A DNA stretch of 64,000 nucleotides from Vespa crabro. Its lineage: Eukaryota; Arthropoda; Insecta; Hymenoptera; Vespidae. Every line of letters starts with the position of its first letter. Position 1 is the first letter of the stretch. Location of the stretch: positions 8,377,999 to 8,441,998 of the forward strand of contig NC_060956.1 of NCBI RefSeq assembly GCF_910589235.1, written 5' to 3'. Position numbers and translations under genes: made by a program. Shown in pieces: positions 49,455-61,650 of this stretch. The notes under the pieces are model-generated. The model was not told where the DNA came from and ran no database searches. It worked only from the letters and a program-made list of their open reading frames with translations.

Positions 49455-51201
49455 CAATCACGCGATTTATGGTGAACGAAATAACATAATTTATTAACAA
49501 ATATTACTGCGATAGGCTAGATCGCTTTTGTCTCATATAATATTATCGCGGACGCATATAGTTACACATATACCTATATCTACCAGTTCTCGTATTATTC
49601 ACATATTCGGCCTTCGTGTGAGAGTAAGTACGCCGTATCGGGCATTAGCGACATTTCCATATGGAATTGCAAACAGAATAGATAGCTTGATTTTGCGGCT
49701 ATTACTGATTGCATGATTGATCGAGCTTAAGCTCTCGTTGATTTTCCATTGGTAGGTGATATCCATGTCGCTCGTGACCGTAACAAATAATGGTTTGGTC
49801 GAGATTGTGATGAGGATTAATAAAAAATGCAAGTGCAACATAGTATTGTAATCTTTGGCTCGTTTAAATGTTTACTCTCAAATTCTGCTACAAGAGCAAA
49901 ATCTGTTCATTTCTTTTCGAGTTTGGATGTGCTGAAGCATATCCCGTTGCTTGTATTACGTTCACCTTAACTTTTACATGTATAAAATAATCAGAAATTC
50001 TACTGTTATTCAAGACAATGTGATCCAGTAATATCAGTGAATACAGAATATAATTTCAAATCGGCATTTCTCTATGATTTAATTAGGCTGCGATGCGTTG
50101 AGCCGTCCGTAACAGTTTAGCGAAGCGGAAATTAATTCGACGTAGCATAGTCCTGCTGTTAACTCTTCTTCCACCTAATTCTTCTGTTTAGTATCGCCTA
50201 GTAAGACAGGAGAAATGTTAACACAATTTTCAAATTTCACTACTTGTTTCTAGTAGATGTATATCTTCCCTGCCTTCTTCTACTTGCCTTTTGCATTCCT
50301 GTTCGAGAGGCAAGAGTTTTGCACACAGTACTGCATCGGGAACAAGTTTCTTGCTTGAAATTTATGTCTCGTTAGAAGTTCCTACGAATAGTTATGATAC
50401 GTGAAGGGGAGAGGGAAACCTTATAATTACTCCTACGAAATTCTTCGCGTTGAGTAATTGTCTGTTAGGGAATTATCATCGAAGTACTTTCAACATTAAG
50501 ATTTCCACTTTTGGGATTTCCTTCTTCGTGACAGATCAAGAAACAATGTTAAAGATGAACTTTTCGGATATCACGAATTTTGATAGTGTGCTAAGCATTT
50601 TACACGATCCACGATTATTGTACGTCGAAACACTTTTGAAGCAAGAATACTGAGGAAATTTCAAAATTCTTTCAATGGTATCAATGAACTTTTCTATATC
50701 TTTTGCACTTTGTTTCTCTTTCTCATTTTTTCTCTCGCAAACGAGATGCGAAATGGGTACCTAGCACGATTCCTCGTGTCGTTGGGTGTGCAGTTCAAAC
50801 CGAGTGCAAGGTTGTTCTAAACGTCGACAGTAAATGGCTTTCGGAAGGGAAATGAAAAGCAAGCAACCTTTTGTTCAGTAGTTCGAAAGAGGTGGATACT
50901 GTCAAAGGACGGATATGCAAACGACTGGACTGCAGCAGGTACCACGATCATTTCATTCAGGAAAAACCGCTAACATAATGCTTTTCCGTTGGAATCCAAT
51001 TTTTTCTTTTTTTCTTCTTTTTTTTTCTTTCCAAGCTTGTGAGTGAAAAAGTCATCTCTTTATTTTACCAACGAGTATGTTATGTAGAAACTCGGCGTTG
51101 TTCTCGCCGACAAAAATGACGTACTTTGGATTCTCTCCGCCTTTTTCACTTCCCTTCTACTTTGCTTTTTCTTCATCCAGTGACGCGTGACCGAGAAAAA
51201 G

Positions 51202-51453
51202 TCATTTGACCGTAGAACTGCTACGGTCTTCGTCGACCGATCGGAAAAAAAATCTGTCGTTAACAGGAAGTAAGAGAGATTTGCAGGATGGGTCAATCGT
51301 TTCGCCTAATCCAAGTTTCCAAGATTTACGACTCCCCAGATAAACTGACGGATTATCAAGAGATTCCGGTACAGACGGTATCGTTTCATGTAGGCATATA
51401 TCGTTAGGAAAGGGTAGTAAATCCATCCGCATACGTTTCATCCACAAATAGAA
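51202..51453 (-). CDS. Weak candidate minus-strand open frame
   Basis: About 83 codons are open on the minus strand, ending in TGA, including LPFPNDICLHETIPSVPESL and SVYLGSRKSWKLGLGETIDP. Amino-acid composition is balanced and there are internal ATGs near the start. No acceptor with a pyrimidine tract precedes it and no homology is recognised. The length is within chance expectation for 64 kb. Confidence 0.13.
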   Translation of the reverse strand, partial: FYLWMKRMRMDLLPFPNDICLHETIPSVPESLDNPSVYLGSRKSWKLGLGETIDPSCKSLLLPVNDRFFFRSVDEDRSSSTVK

Positions 51454-51606
51454 ATCTCATAACTCACGCTATGCGAAAATCGGAAGAGGCAGATCTGCGA
51501 TCATCGGAGTAACTGCAATACGAAAAAGGATTAAACAGAGCTACGTGATTTCCTCGCGCTTTGAGTACTTCGCTTGTTATCTAGAAAAGCTGATAGCGAA
51601 CTGAAA

Positions 51607-51617
51607 AGAAGAGAGAG

Positions 51618-51648
<31 letters not shown>

Positions 51649-51800
51649 GAGAGCGAATGAGAAAGAGAGAGAGAAAGAGAGCGCGCGCGAATGAGAAAGA
51701 AAGAGAGAGAGAGAGAGAGCGCGAATGAGAAAGAGAGAGAGAGAAAGAGAGAGAGAGAGAGCGCGAATGAGAAAGAGACATAGAGGGAGAGACAGAGAAT
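51607..51800. repeat. (GA)n tract with repeated GCGCGAATGAGAAAGAGA units
   Basis: A GA tract carries about four copies of a GCGAATGAGAAAGAGA-type interruption. This suggests a longer unit (about 50 bp) was itself tandemly duplicated. Minus-strand Ser/Leu/Arg-Ala frames here are artefacts. Confidence 0.9.
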
Positions 51801-52019
51801 GAGATGAGATACTGGGAATGGGAAGAGACGGTAGCTGATCGGTTGAGACTAGAAGAGTAAATCCTCGCTTCTGAGGCGACAACGTGTTCACGTGGAAAGT
51901 AAGGTAGGTGGTTTCCACGAAAGTGTAGGAGCCACGAAAGCGGTGGAGCTCGCGCAGTCACTTGCTTAACCTGCCGGCTTAGCGCAAGAGTTTCAGAGGA
52001 TAGATTGCTTTAATTTAAG

Positions 52020-52085
52020 TGGAGTTAGGTTAGTGCACTGGTACACACTCTGTGGGTTAGATTATGGGTCGAGTCCAGAATCCAT
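52020..52085 (+). repeat. tRNA-like / SINE-head candidate with A and B boxes
   Basis: TTAGTGCACTGG (52,030-52,041) resembles a Pol III A box. GGGTCGAGTCC (52,066-52,076) matches the B-box form GGTTCGANTCC at all but one position. Their spacing is right for a tRNA promoter. A D-stem with three of four pairs and a T-stem with four of five pairs can be drawn, but no paired acceptor or anticodon stem forms. It is therefore not a functional tRNA. It is best read as a tRNA-derived SINE head, a tRNA pseudogene or a coincidence. Confidence 0.3.
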
Positions 52086-52398
52086 GCCAGGGCTTGGCTT
52101 AATTCGATCCTTTCCCTTTCCTCTTCAACCTCTCCCTCCCTAGACTTTCATTCTCTTTCTCTCTACCATTCCCTCTCCCTCACTCACTCTTCTACGTTGG
52201 AGAATTAACCCTCAGATTAGTCCCTACACTTACAAGCGACTACAGTAGGATGGAGAAGTATGGAGAAGGACTCCGTGGATCATGGTGTATTCACTTGCCG
52301 TTAAAGCAAAATCGAACCTAACTGACTGCAGTATCCGCATCCTTTCGACGAAAACCCCTCCTTAAATCTCCACCATTTTGACATTACTCTCTACTTCT

Positions 52399-52400
<2 letters not shown>

Positions 52401-52448
<48 letters not shown>

Positions 52449-52456
52449 CACACACA
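52401..52456. repeat. (CT)n with short (CA)n tail
   Basis: CT run followed by ATACACACACA. Confidence 0.95.
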
Positions 52457-52459
52457 TTC

Positions 52460-55400
52460 TATTTCTCGTTTACGTGGCTCTTAAATACGACTCGCACGCC
52501 TGCTGGCTTGGCATGTTGCTTCTTTGAACCATTCATTGCATCTTCATAGCGATCATTACTGTACAAGAGGCTTTTGGTCTTTTAGTATCAATTTGAGGAT
52601 ACAAGTTGCAGCTTTTCTCTTGCATTTCAGTAAAAAAACCTTTTTATTGATTTCATAATAATTGTATTCTACAAATTGCAACATCTACTATCTTTTGTGA
52701 TTTACTTTACTATTTTATATCTTTTTGAATTGAAAGAAGGATTCAACATTATGTGTTAAATGTGGTTGAGAAAGTTCAGGGGTGAGAGATAACTTTTGTT
52801 TCCGTTGATAGTTTATTATTTTGCAGGTTTTTCGTTAATAAATTCTCGTAAAATCGACAGGTTGCTTCGACCGATAGACGTGAATTAAATTGGAAAATTC
52901 GAATCATTTTTTACAGCAAACTCGACTAAATGAAATGCCAACAAATCTGCTCGTCGTGATTCAGTAATATTGGTGTAACGCGTATCGGCTAGTTTCCCAC
53001 TGAAACGAATGACAAGCAAATATTTATAAGTCGAAATTGCTCATGTCGTTTCGTGGAGAAGCACGATCTTTGAATGTACCTAACGTATAAGCGGAAAGAG
53101 AAGAACGTATTTTTCGATGGTCTCTTCGACTCGTGAGATTCCGTGATAGAGAGATTGAGAGTCCTGTTTGAAATTCGTTATACGAGATCGTTAAATACTG
53201 GTAATTCTTCATGATATATACATATATTTGAATAACGATAAAACGAATTTTGCTTTTAAATCCTAACGCTTGTATCGAAACATGCGGTGAATAGAAACGA
53301 TAGATTTTGTTTGCATTAGTCATCTCGTACAAAACGATACTGACGTTTGTCAGTATAATGTCGCGTCAACGAATTTCACATGATTACCAACAGTTTTTCG
53401 CGGTACAAGCTGCGTGCAGTAAAGGGGGAAGGAAGAGGAGGAGGAAAAGAGCCATGTGAATAGCATACTATAGGCATGTAAAGAGGTGAGAGTAGAGAGA
53501 GGGTTTAAGAGGGATTTTTAAGCTGGCACTCTTCCACCTGTCAACCTATGCCCATGGAAAGCCACGTAAACGCGACAAATTTGCGGCTGTCGGAATTTGC
53601 ATCGCTTTTTGCTCGCGACGAATTGACGCGAGATGATTCGCGACGCGTTGTAACCATTGATCTCTGATCGCCGTCCAAAAGAGGAACCGGTGAACCGCGA
53701 ACGGAAACACGAATGAAGGGAGAGTAAGAGAGAAAGAGAGAGAGAGGGGGGGAGATTTTCCCATCGTGTATGAGCCAACAGCAATTTTTCACGATTTTTC
53801 CACAAAAATCCGCAATCATTATGCATCTTCCTGACGTTGACATTTTTCATTGCCGCGGACTTGATTACCACACGGATTTAATATCAATGATGGCCGCTCT
53901 AAGATTAATGCAAAAATAGATACTACAAGCGCGTAAATCGAACATATCGCTTTTACATCAATCCCTAAGAGATTTCCGTACCTATACATGAATGCATCAC
54001 TCACGGTTCTCGTCGACGTCAGGTTTTTGAATTTTAAATGTTTCACAAAACCGCCCAATCTTTTTACAGATAAAATTTTCCGTGGGTCACGATCAATTTT
54101 GCGATCCTTTCATTTCGAAAATGTAAAAGATGAATGTTTGTTTGTAGAAAATAAGTGTTAGTTCTAGATCGGAATGAGTGACTGTAAATGTGTATATATA
54201 TGGTTGCGACATTAGGCGATGTTATTATTTTAGAGTTCAGATTATTATAGCATAAACAATGATAAAGAGCGTTACATGAGCCTTAAAAATTTCGTCATAA
54301 ACTTCGAATGTGGCCAACTGCAATTCGTTGAAGGAGTAAAATTTGTATGCGTCGAGAGAACAGATCAGCACGCCTTATGTTCTAATGTTTTACGTTTTTT
54401 CAGTTTTATGTTTTTTGTATGGGTTTGTGAAGAGTTAGTTTATAATGGATTATTATTCTTATTTACATTTCTTTTTTTTTTTTTTTTTTTTATTGGAAAT
54501 GTCCAAACGTTTAAAGATTAGCTTAGCAAAAAGACCGGATTTGTTGACTTCGACGATATACTTAACAATTTGATATTATTTTTTGTATCTACTGCTTTCC
54601 TACGAGAATATGTCTTTTACGTTTCTGCGTCTCATTGTTCTTTTTAGTTCTTTCGAAGTCGGCCACTAATCTAGCAGCTATAATCGTCAAAAGTAACGTG
54701 CCAGATTATCAGAGAGTCTCGGTCCTCTAGTCTTCTACCTTTGTGTTCCTTTCTCTCTTTCTCTTTCTCTTTCTCTTCTTCCCTCCGACTCGTCTACCGC
54801 CAGTCTTGGGATTAAAGCCTTAAAGCCTTATCTTTGGAAAACACGACGCGCCATTTGGACAGCGAGACTGCGAATTCGAAAATCAGGATGTCGAGATGTT
54901 CATTCTTTTTCTCTTTTTTAAAGTCGTTGCTTTGTTTCCATCGTAAAAACAGTGCGTTCCTAATGCCTAATTTGCTTTTGCTCCTGCTCTCATCTCTTTA
55001 GTTGCTCCAATTTCTTACACTGCTCAACCAAGATGATTTCCTTCGGTACAAAGTACCATTCCTTCCTTTTTCTATACACTTTCTTAAATACCTCAAATGG
55101 AAAATTAGTGTATAGATAAACAGAGGAAATCAAAAAAGTCGATTGGAACTTCTTAAAAAGTTAGCCATTATCTTTTTACATATTTAATTGTTTAAATAAA
55201 AATTATTTTCAATGGACAAGAAAGTCGATGGACGTTTGTCGATCAATTCATGTAGATATATAGAATTTCAGATACAAATTATGAAAAGTGATATCCTTTT
55301 TAATCTGATGTTTTTTTGATCATTCGACCTTTATTTTGCAGCAATTAATATTACTAAGTAGTCATAAGATTTATATATAGTAAATAGTTAAATATTGATT

Positions 55401-57580
55401 TGAAGACGTGACAATAATCTTGAACTTACGCGAATAAAAATAATTCATGCCATTATGATAAATTTAAATTGTTGGCTAGTAAAGTATGAATACTTCATGC
55501 GTGGATTAATCTAAGCGAAGATATTTTTAGAAAAAAACATCAATAATATTTCGATATTAGCAAAATGTTTGGAATAGTCTAACGATGTATAATATATATC
55601 TTTAAAAATAGTTTGAGTGAATCTATCAAACTAGTAAAAAAATGTTGACATTTATTTCAATTCTCTTGTGACGAACACGAGTTCCCGGTGAACGTAAATA
55701 CTTTACTTCAGTCGTTGAGATCGATAATCTCTAATTAAGGAGGTTCGTTTCTTCGAAGTGTCACGATATTTTTTCCAAGCAACGATCATTAAATGCGGAG
55801 AATCGGATATCAGAGCTGATTATCAGGGAGTACTTTACGAAGGCTCACATCGACGTACCACGTTTCTTGTCGTTTAGCCATGGGATTGATACAATGTTAC
55901 GGAATCTTGTCGTTACGACTGATTTTATCGGACTTGTCCTCGCGCTTGAAACGCGCGCACCTTTTATTCTCTTGAAATACGACTCAACGGATCTCTCTTT
56001 GTTTCAAAGAAGAAAAAAGAGAGAAAGAGAGAGAAATTGGAATGCCAGTACTGAACGCTGCTGTAGTATGATCGATTCGCATAAACCGACAATAACTGTT
56101 TTTACCGACAATAAGCAATTAGTGTGACTTTATTCGAACGAGCTTCTGCTTCTGAAGTTTTATCATTTGCTTGTTTTCTTTTTTATTTTTATTGAGAATT
56201 TGTTTCACGATCTAAGTTTTCCCATATTGAACGGCTTGTTATAACATTATAAACATATATACCTAATTATTTAAAAATCCATAAATATTTGGTTTCTCAT
56301 AACACTTTTCTTGACAATTTTTTACCAATAAAAAATTTTGTGGTATTTTGTGGTATCACCGCACTACAAAATTTCCAACATTCCTCATCATGTTCTTTTA
56401 AGGGGAGAAGTTTAAGGTTATTCATGCACTAACAACTTTTATAATACTCGATAAAATAGTTTAATCACTTAATCGCTTAATCACATCACAATATTTTCCA
56501 ATGCACGCATTGGAACACTAAATAATTGCTATACAACTCCAGTACGAAATGGATTGTGTTTGTGTTCTATGTTGTTTGATTTATATTTTAAATAGCCTGT
56601 TACTCGCTATTCTAGTTAGAAACAACTGAAAAGTTGTTGCATGTTTGCATTGTTGCACCAATGCATGCCGACAGGCTTGAACATGTACTATATTATCGAC
56701 AACTGTTCCTTCACCCTCAGGATAGAACGTAATGTAATTTTATAGTTTTTAGTTGTGGCAATTAAAAATTCATCGGTGTGCGGATTTCTATATATAGTAT
56801 AATGCGATCAATTTCAGCGATTAAAAAGTTTTTTGAAAAAGTTGTCAATGCGCGATTAGTAGCTAAGTAAGTAAGTAAGCTAGTAGTAAACAAGTAATGA
56901 AGAATAGGATAGTTTGGAATAGATAGATGACTTTGGAAGTTGCGTTAAGTGTGTCTTATTTAATCGAGACATTTAAATTGTAATATACATAATTAGATAA
57001 ATATATTCTATAATTTATTTATACTATATATAATTATTTATTTATATAATAATTGTATATATATATATACATATATTATATATAAACTAACACTAACATG
57101 TTAATCCACTCGCCTGAAAAGTGATTAAAATTCTTATAAGAACATTCTTTTTTAATCTTCGAATAAAATTTAACATGATCGTTACTAATACTCTTGTTAT
57201 TATATAACACAATATAAAAACAACAACAAAAACACTATATATAATACAAAAAGCTGCATACGAAACAGAACATGCAAAAACAACAAAAGATCCAACGTAC
57301 ATTATTTAACTTATCAAAAACAGGAAAAGAGTAATTAAGCAATGACAAATTGTAATATGACTGCAAAATATAAAATTCTATTAATTTCACTCATTAACAA
57401 AATTAAAGAAAAGTTTATAAAACAAACAACAATAACTTGGCAACTTTAAAAACTTTAATAATACTGAATGAACGACACTTACCGTGAAAATGTAAAAAAA
57501 AAAATTAAAAAACTAATTATTCCTACATCTCCAATTCATAAATAAGACGGAAGTGGACGAAATCTGTAGAAAATCAAGCA
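52460..57580. other. AT-rich non-coding stretch
   Basis: No supported gene apart from the small island at 53,520-53,710. A poly-T run lies at 54,472-54,491. From 56,200 the AT content rises towards the Jockey remnant, with (AT)n near 57,055-57,085. Confidence 0.5.
53548..53667 (+). CDS. Small ORF in a GC-richer island
   Basis: A 39-codon ATG frame begins MPMESHVNATNLRLSEFASL and ends with TGA at 53,665-53,667. The island (53,520-53,710) is clearly GC-richer than its surroundings, but minus-strand frames across it are also open. The openness may therefore only reflect base composition. It could equally be a regulatory element. Confidence 0.12.
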   Translation: MPMESHVNATNLRLSEFASLFARDELTRDDSRRVVTIDL

Positions 57581-57584
57581 GAAA

Positions 57585-59080
57585 ACATGGCAGATTATAT
57601 GCGGAAAATATTAATAAATTAAATAATTAATTTACCCACGCAGTACTGACAGTAATTTACAAAACATAAATGAAAAACAAGAAATCTATGCGATAATTAA
57701 AAATCTAAAAGGTAATAAGACCCCTGATTATGATCTCTTAACAGCTAGAATGCTAAAAGAATTTCCGGAAAAAGAAATATAAGATATTAAACAATTCTGA
57801 TTAATTTAATCTTAATTTTATATATAATAATTGGTTAGTTTCCACAAATTTGGAAATGTGTGGAAATAATAGTAGATATTATAAAAACTCGACAAGAATC
57901 CTGAAATACCATCAAGCTATAGGCCAACATCTCTCGTTTAAGTTATTTCTACAATAATAGAAAAACTATTTATAAAAAACAAAACGAAATTATAACCAAC
58001 ACAATTAATTTAACGAAATTAACACCAACTACTTCATTTCAAAACACCAATTTAGATTCAAGAAAAATCATAATACAATAGAACAAGTTCATAGAATGGT
58101 AAACAATATAATAAACTCTATGAAAAAAGGCAATTACTGCACTGCGACTTTTTAGATACAAAAAAAACATTTGATAAAGTTTGGCATGAAAGACTAATAA
58201 AAAAACTATAAGCCACGTTAACAAGAAAAATTTACTAAGTCTTTTCATACATTATAAATAGATACTTTTACATAAAGATTAATAATGCTACTTCTATGCT
58301 TAAAATGATTCATGCAGCAATGCTACAAGAAAGTGTTCTTAGATCCATATTATACATACTCCTTATTCTTTGCGGATATATTAACTGAACCGGATATTAA
58401 AATATAAACATTTACAGCCATCTTATTAACTCACAAAAGCATTGAAATAACAACAACAAACCTATCATATTATTTAAGTGAAATAAGAAGTTGGATAGAA
58501 ACAAGTGGTTAAAAGTAACGAAGTATTCACATGTTATTTTTACACTCAATAAAATACCATATGCTAATCAACTTTCAACAATCAAATTCCGTTCAAAATT
58601 TTGGACTTCATTTAAGCAGCAAACTAAATTGAAAGAAATATATACAAAAGAAACCAAACAAATAAAAATGAGTAGGATAAATATGCACTGGTTTACAGTG
58701 AGAAATTTTAAATTGAACATAAGTAACAAATTGCCAATCTACAAGACCATAATAAAACCGATATGGATATACGGATTACAATTTTGAGGCATAAATGACA
58801 AATCAAACATCAAGAAAATGGATAGACTTCAATTTGTTATTTTAAAATTAAACTTAAGTGTGTCGTTTGTAAAAATGACAATATTAGAAAAACTTTGAAA
58901 ATATAGAAGTAGAGAAAATGACACGATAAACAAAAATTCATTAATATAAAATAAACAATTACATTAATCTTGAGCCAGAAACTCTATCCTGAGCTTAGAA
59001 ACTTTCCAAAAGACTTAAAAGAAAATATTCATCTGATTTACTTATATTGAACAGTCATTATAATTGTATGAATAATATAG
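57585..59080 (+). mobile_element. Decayed Jockey-clade non-LTR retrotransposon (reverse transcriptase remnant)
   Basis: Reverse transcriptase pieces are seen in order on the plus strand. The finger region near 57,690-57,775 reads IIKNLKGNKTPDYDLLTARM. SYRPTSL lies at 57,915-57,935. FRFKKNHNTIEQVH starts at 58,051, followed by LDTKKTFDKVWH near 58,155. TFTAILLTH lies at 58,408-58,434 and KYSHVIFTLNK near 58,520. The downstream block NKLPIYKTIIKPIWIYGLQF lies at about 58,729-58,788. This order and the KPIWIYGLQ block are typical of Jockey-superfamily LINEs. The pieces fall in at least two alternating frames with many stops, so the copy is dead. The YADD catalytic motif is missing: TF is followed directly by TAIL. 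No endonuclease or gag-like ORF is recognisable upstream, which fits 5' truncation, the usual fate of LINE copies. The outer ends are approximate. Confidence 0.88.
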
Positions 59081-59623
59081 AATAGATTGCAATTACCGAT
59101 AGGCCAGTTCTGATAAGAACAATGTATGCTGGTAAAATAAAAATGAAAAACTCGACTTTAATAATGAGATACGTCCGCAACATTAACATGCGATCGAGGA
59201 TCTCAAGAACTTCGATGCAATCCACGTATTCTACTTCTAGAAGGAATAGTTGTTTCAAGAAGTGTCTCTCGGGTGAGAAACGGTACAATAATCAGAATCA
59301 AGTCAATTCGGGAACAAGTAGCAAACAGCTCATTCATTATATTCGTCTCAAGTAGTAGAATCGTTGATAATAGCATCACGACGCTACCTTATATAGATCT
59401 TATTTATTATAATACTGTCAAATAAAATTGAAGGTGGTAAAGTTACTTAGTCTTAATTTATCAGTAAATTTTTGTTCATATATAATATTTATAGTAATTG
59501 TTCGCAAATAACAATATATTATATGCCATAAGACTTATACAAATTTATATGCCTCTTTTCTTGTGTCTCTCAGTTTCTTATTTTTCCCATAAGAAAAGAT
59601 AGTGACATCGATTCTCTAATTCA

Positions 59624-59706
59624 CTATTTTCGAGGAAGTCCTTGGAATTGCAGGTGCAGATCTTCGTTTCCTTACTCATACTCTCCATTCTCTTATTGGC
59701 ATATTG
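59624..59706. repeat. Copy A of a diverged ~80 bp duplicated segment
   Basis: This segment aligns by eye with 61,651-61,734 in the same orientation. Shared blocks include CTATTTTCGAG, AAGTCCTT, CTTCGTTT and ACTCTCCATTCTCT. Differences are scattered transitions and a 3-base gap, with roughly 85% of positions matching. Copy A lies just downstream of the Jockey remnant. In one shared frame both copies read LFSRKSLE, so the source may have been coding or a dispersed repeat. Confidence 0.75.
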
Positions 59707-61099
59707 AGTACTGTAAATTAAATCGCGTACATGAATGGATCGAGTGATTTAATTATTAGGCAAAATATCAAATCTGCGGAAGATTAAGCAATTATATAAA
59801 TCTATTCTGGAATAATTAACACCGAATATATGAACAAGAAATCCCGTTGCAAATATTAAAGAACGCAACCTCATCGTACCTAGACATTGCATAGGTATTC
59901 TTGAAGAAGGAAGATTAATTCAATAAAAAAATTCTTGTTCATCAATTATAATCTGTATTATTTACTTAGTAACCGACTTTCATCTTTGACATCTTTCGGA
60001 AGTTCGGATTCTTCCATCCAATTTATTTATAATTAGTCATAAAATCTTTTCCTTTTTCAGTTAAATTATTAAAAATAAATCTATTGTGCTCGCTTAAAAC
60101 CGAGATACATAAGTATTATATAAGAAAAAAAAACATAGTACTCTCTTATGCACACTATTACATTAATAGTTAATTATAGGGATATCGATAACTGTATTGA
60201 AATCTTCATGATAGTTCTCTTAAATAGTACCGTTAAAAAGAATTTAATTATTTTTATATGAATCAAATAGAAACATTAATGATAGGAATTTTAAAAATAT
60301 ATATTATTATTCGAGCTTAAACAGAACGAAATTCGGTTATTAATATTGAAATAGAATTTCACATCGGACATTAATTATCGTTTGTGATAAATATAATTAG
60401 CGCGTTATTTACAGTGCTGTTTGTTACATAGTTCCAAGCGAAGCTTTGTTACCGTGCCTTTCAAAATATTTAATCGATTGCTTCGTAGTATTAGATTTAT
60501 AATTGTCGTTGTGATAATTAAATTACTTTTAAATATTGTTCACAATTTTCCTCGTGCATCGTACGTTATGCTTCAGCTATTTAACGTATTGACCGTAACA
60601 ATCCCCTTGGTAATTGTGTTTTATAATGATACATTTATCTTCGTGAAAATAACAACGATGTACTGTCGTTGATTTTTAAAAAATCTTTCAAATACATTCA
60701 CAAAGAAGAAAAGACGTACAACGGGGCGTTGAAGCGTCGAAGGAAATTACTGTGTGCTTCTCGTGAAACGACCTTAAATTCTTTGTGAGCGTGAAGAAGG
60801 GACATACGGTGTTCAAAGTAATGACTTCGTAGGAGAATAAAAACTTTATGGCGTAAGTTACGGTTTCCATAAATCGTCTCTCTTTTTCCTTTCTCATAGG
60901 TTTGGTAATATCGTATTTACAACGATAAATTCTATCCGTAATTTAAATTTTATAAAAAAGTTTAATTCATTATTTTTACAATCAGCATGTCAAATAGATC
61001 CATCGAACAAGCTCTAATTATCTTTTGTGAAATTTTTCAAATAAATATCGAAAATCAATAAAAGATAAAGTTAGAAACGATTTAACTTGTTCTTTTCAC

Positions 61100-61330
61100 C
61101 GAGTAACCTCCGTCCTTTCATTTTCGCTTCCCGTTGAAAAATGCGCGGATAGTTCACAGCGTCAAAGAAGCACGTAGCAGCAGCAAATGATAACCTACGA
61201 CGAATTCGTACTGCGACAGTTATTGTTTTTTAATTGAACCGACGCACGCGCACTAACGGCGCTCGGACCTGCGCTCGAAAGAGGCCGACTATCTCGTCCC
61301 CTTTCACTACCCCTTACTCCGGTCCGTATA
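61100..61330. other. GC-richer upstream region of the candidate promoter
   Basis: CpG-rich sequence (GACGCACGCGCACTAACGGC, TCGGACCTGCGCTCGAAAG) sits directly upstream of TATAAAAG at 61,327. GCAGCAGCA lies at about 61,177. The composition and position suit a proximal promoter. Individual factor sites cannot be assigned with confidence. Confidence 0.25.
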
Positions 61331-61354
61331 AAAGTTGGCTTGGAAATTTTTTCA
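61327..61354 (+). promoter_or_regulatory. Candidate TATA/Inr core promoter
   Basis: TATAAAAG at 61,327-61,334 lies 27 bases upstream of the A of a TTCAATT Inr-like sequence (A at 61,354). That is the spacing of an RNA polymerase II core promoter. About 150 bp of GC-richer, CpG-bearing sequence lies immediately upstream (61,180-61,325), in contrast to AT-rich flanks. A short ATG frame, MARFSKTVLEKFQRQL, follows at 61,517-61,567, then a donor-like GAAGTAAGG near 61,613. These could be the first, mostly untranslated exon of a plus-strand transcript. No downstream coding exon is evident in the window. Confidence 0.33.
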
Positions 61355-61516
61355 ATTAAAAACCGTTGGCGCGTACCGTCCACCGGTACGGCTCTAGGAA
61401 AAGAGGAGAGGAAAGGAGACAGGGGTCGAAAGGAAGAAAAAGAGAGAAAAAGAGAGAGAGAAAGCGAGAAAGGTGGGGGGAAGGGCTTAGTTTTAATTAC
61501 TGTGGCATCGTTACGC

Positions 61517-61567
61517 ATGGCTCGTTTCAGTAAGACCGTACTAGAAAAATTCCAGCGGCAGCTGTGA
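61517..61567 (+). CDS. Short ATG frame downstream of candidate promoter (possible uORF)
   Basis: A 16-codon frame reads MARFSKTVLEKFQRQL and ends in TGA. It lies about 160 bp downstream of the candidate transcription start at 61,354, after a GA-rich leader. The base at -3 of the ATG is a C, so the start context is weak. It could be an upstream ORF in a 5' leader or simply chance. No homology is recognised. Confidence 0.12.
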   Translation: MARFSKTVLEKFQRQL

Positions 61568-61650
61568 CTGTCCGCTCGTAATACGAGGAAGCGTGTGAGA
61601 GTGTGGGGATCGAAGTAAGGCGAAAAAAGCTTCTGCTACGGGACGACGAA

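Larger units (their letters stand above)
47141..51200. other. AT-rich non-coding stretch
   Basis: No gene is seen. Frames near 48,543-49,322 are AT-biased and overlap on both strands. Repeats are listed separately. Confidence 0.5.

Noticed and set aside
52245..52270. Segment resembling the 3' part of miR-1 (GAAGTATGGAG)
   Set aside because: The seed region of miR-1 is absent and no precursor hairpin forms around it.
53518..53871. Three overlapping minus frames across the 53.5-53.7 kb island
   Set aside because: All three frames are open at once, so openness reflects composition and not coding.
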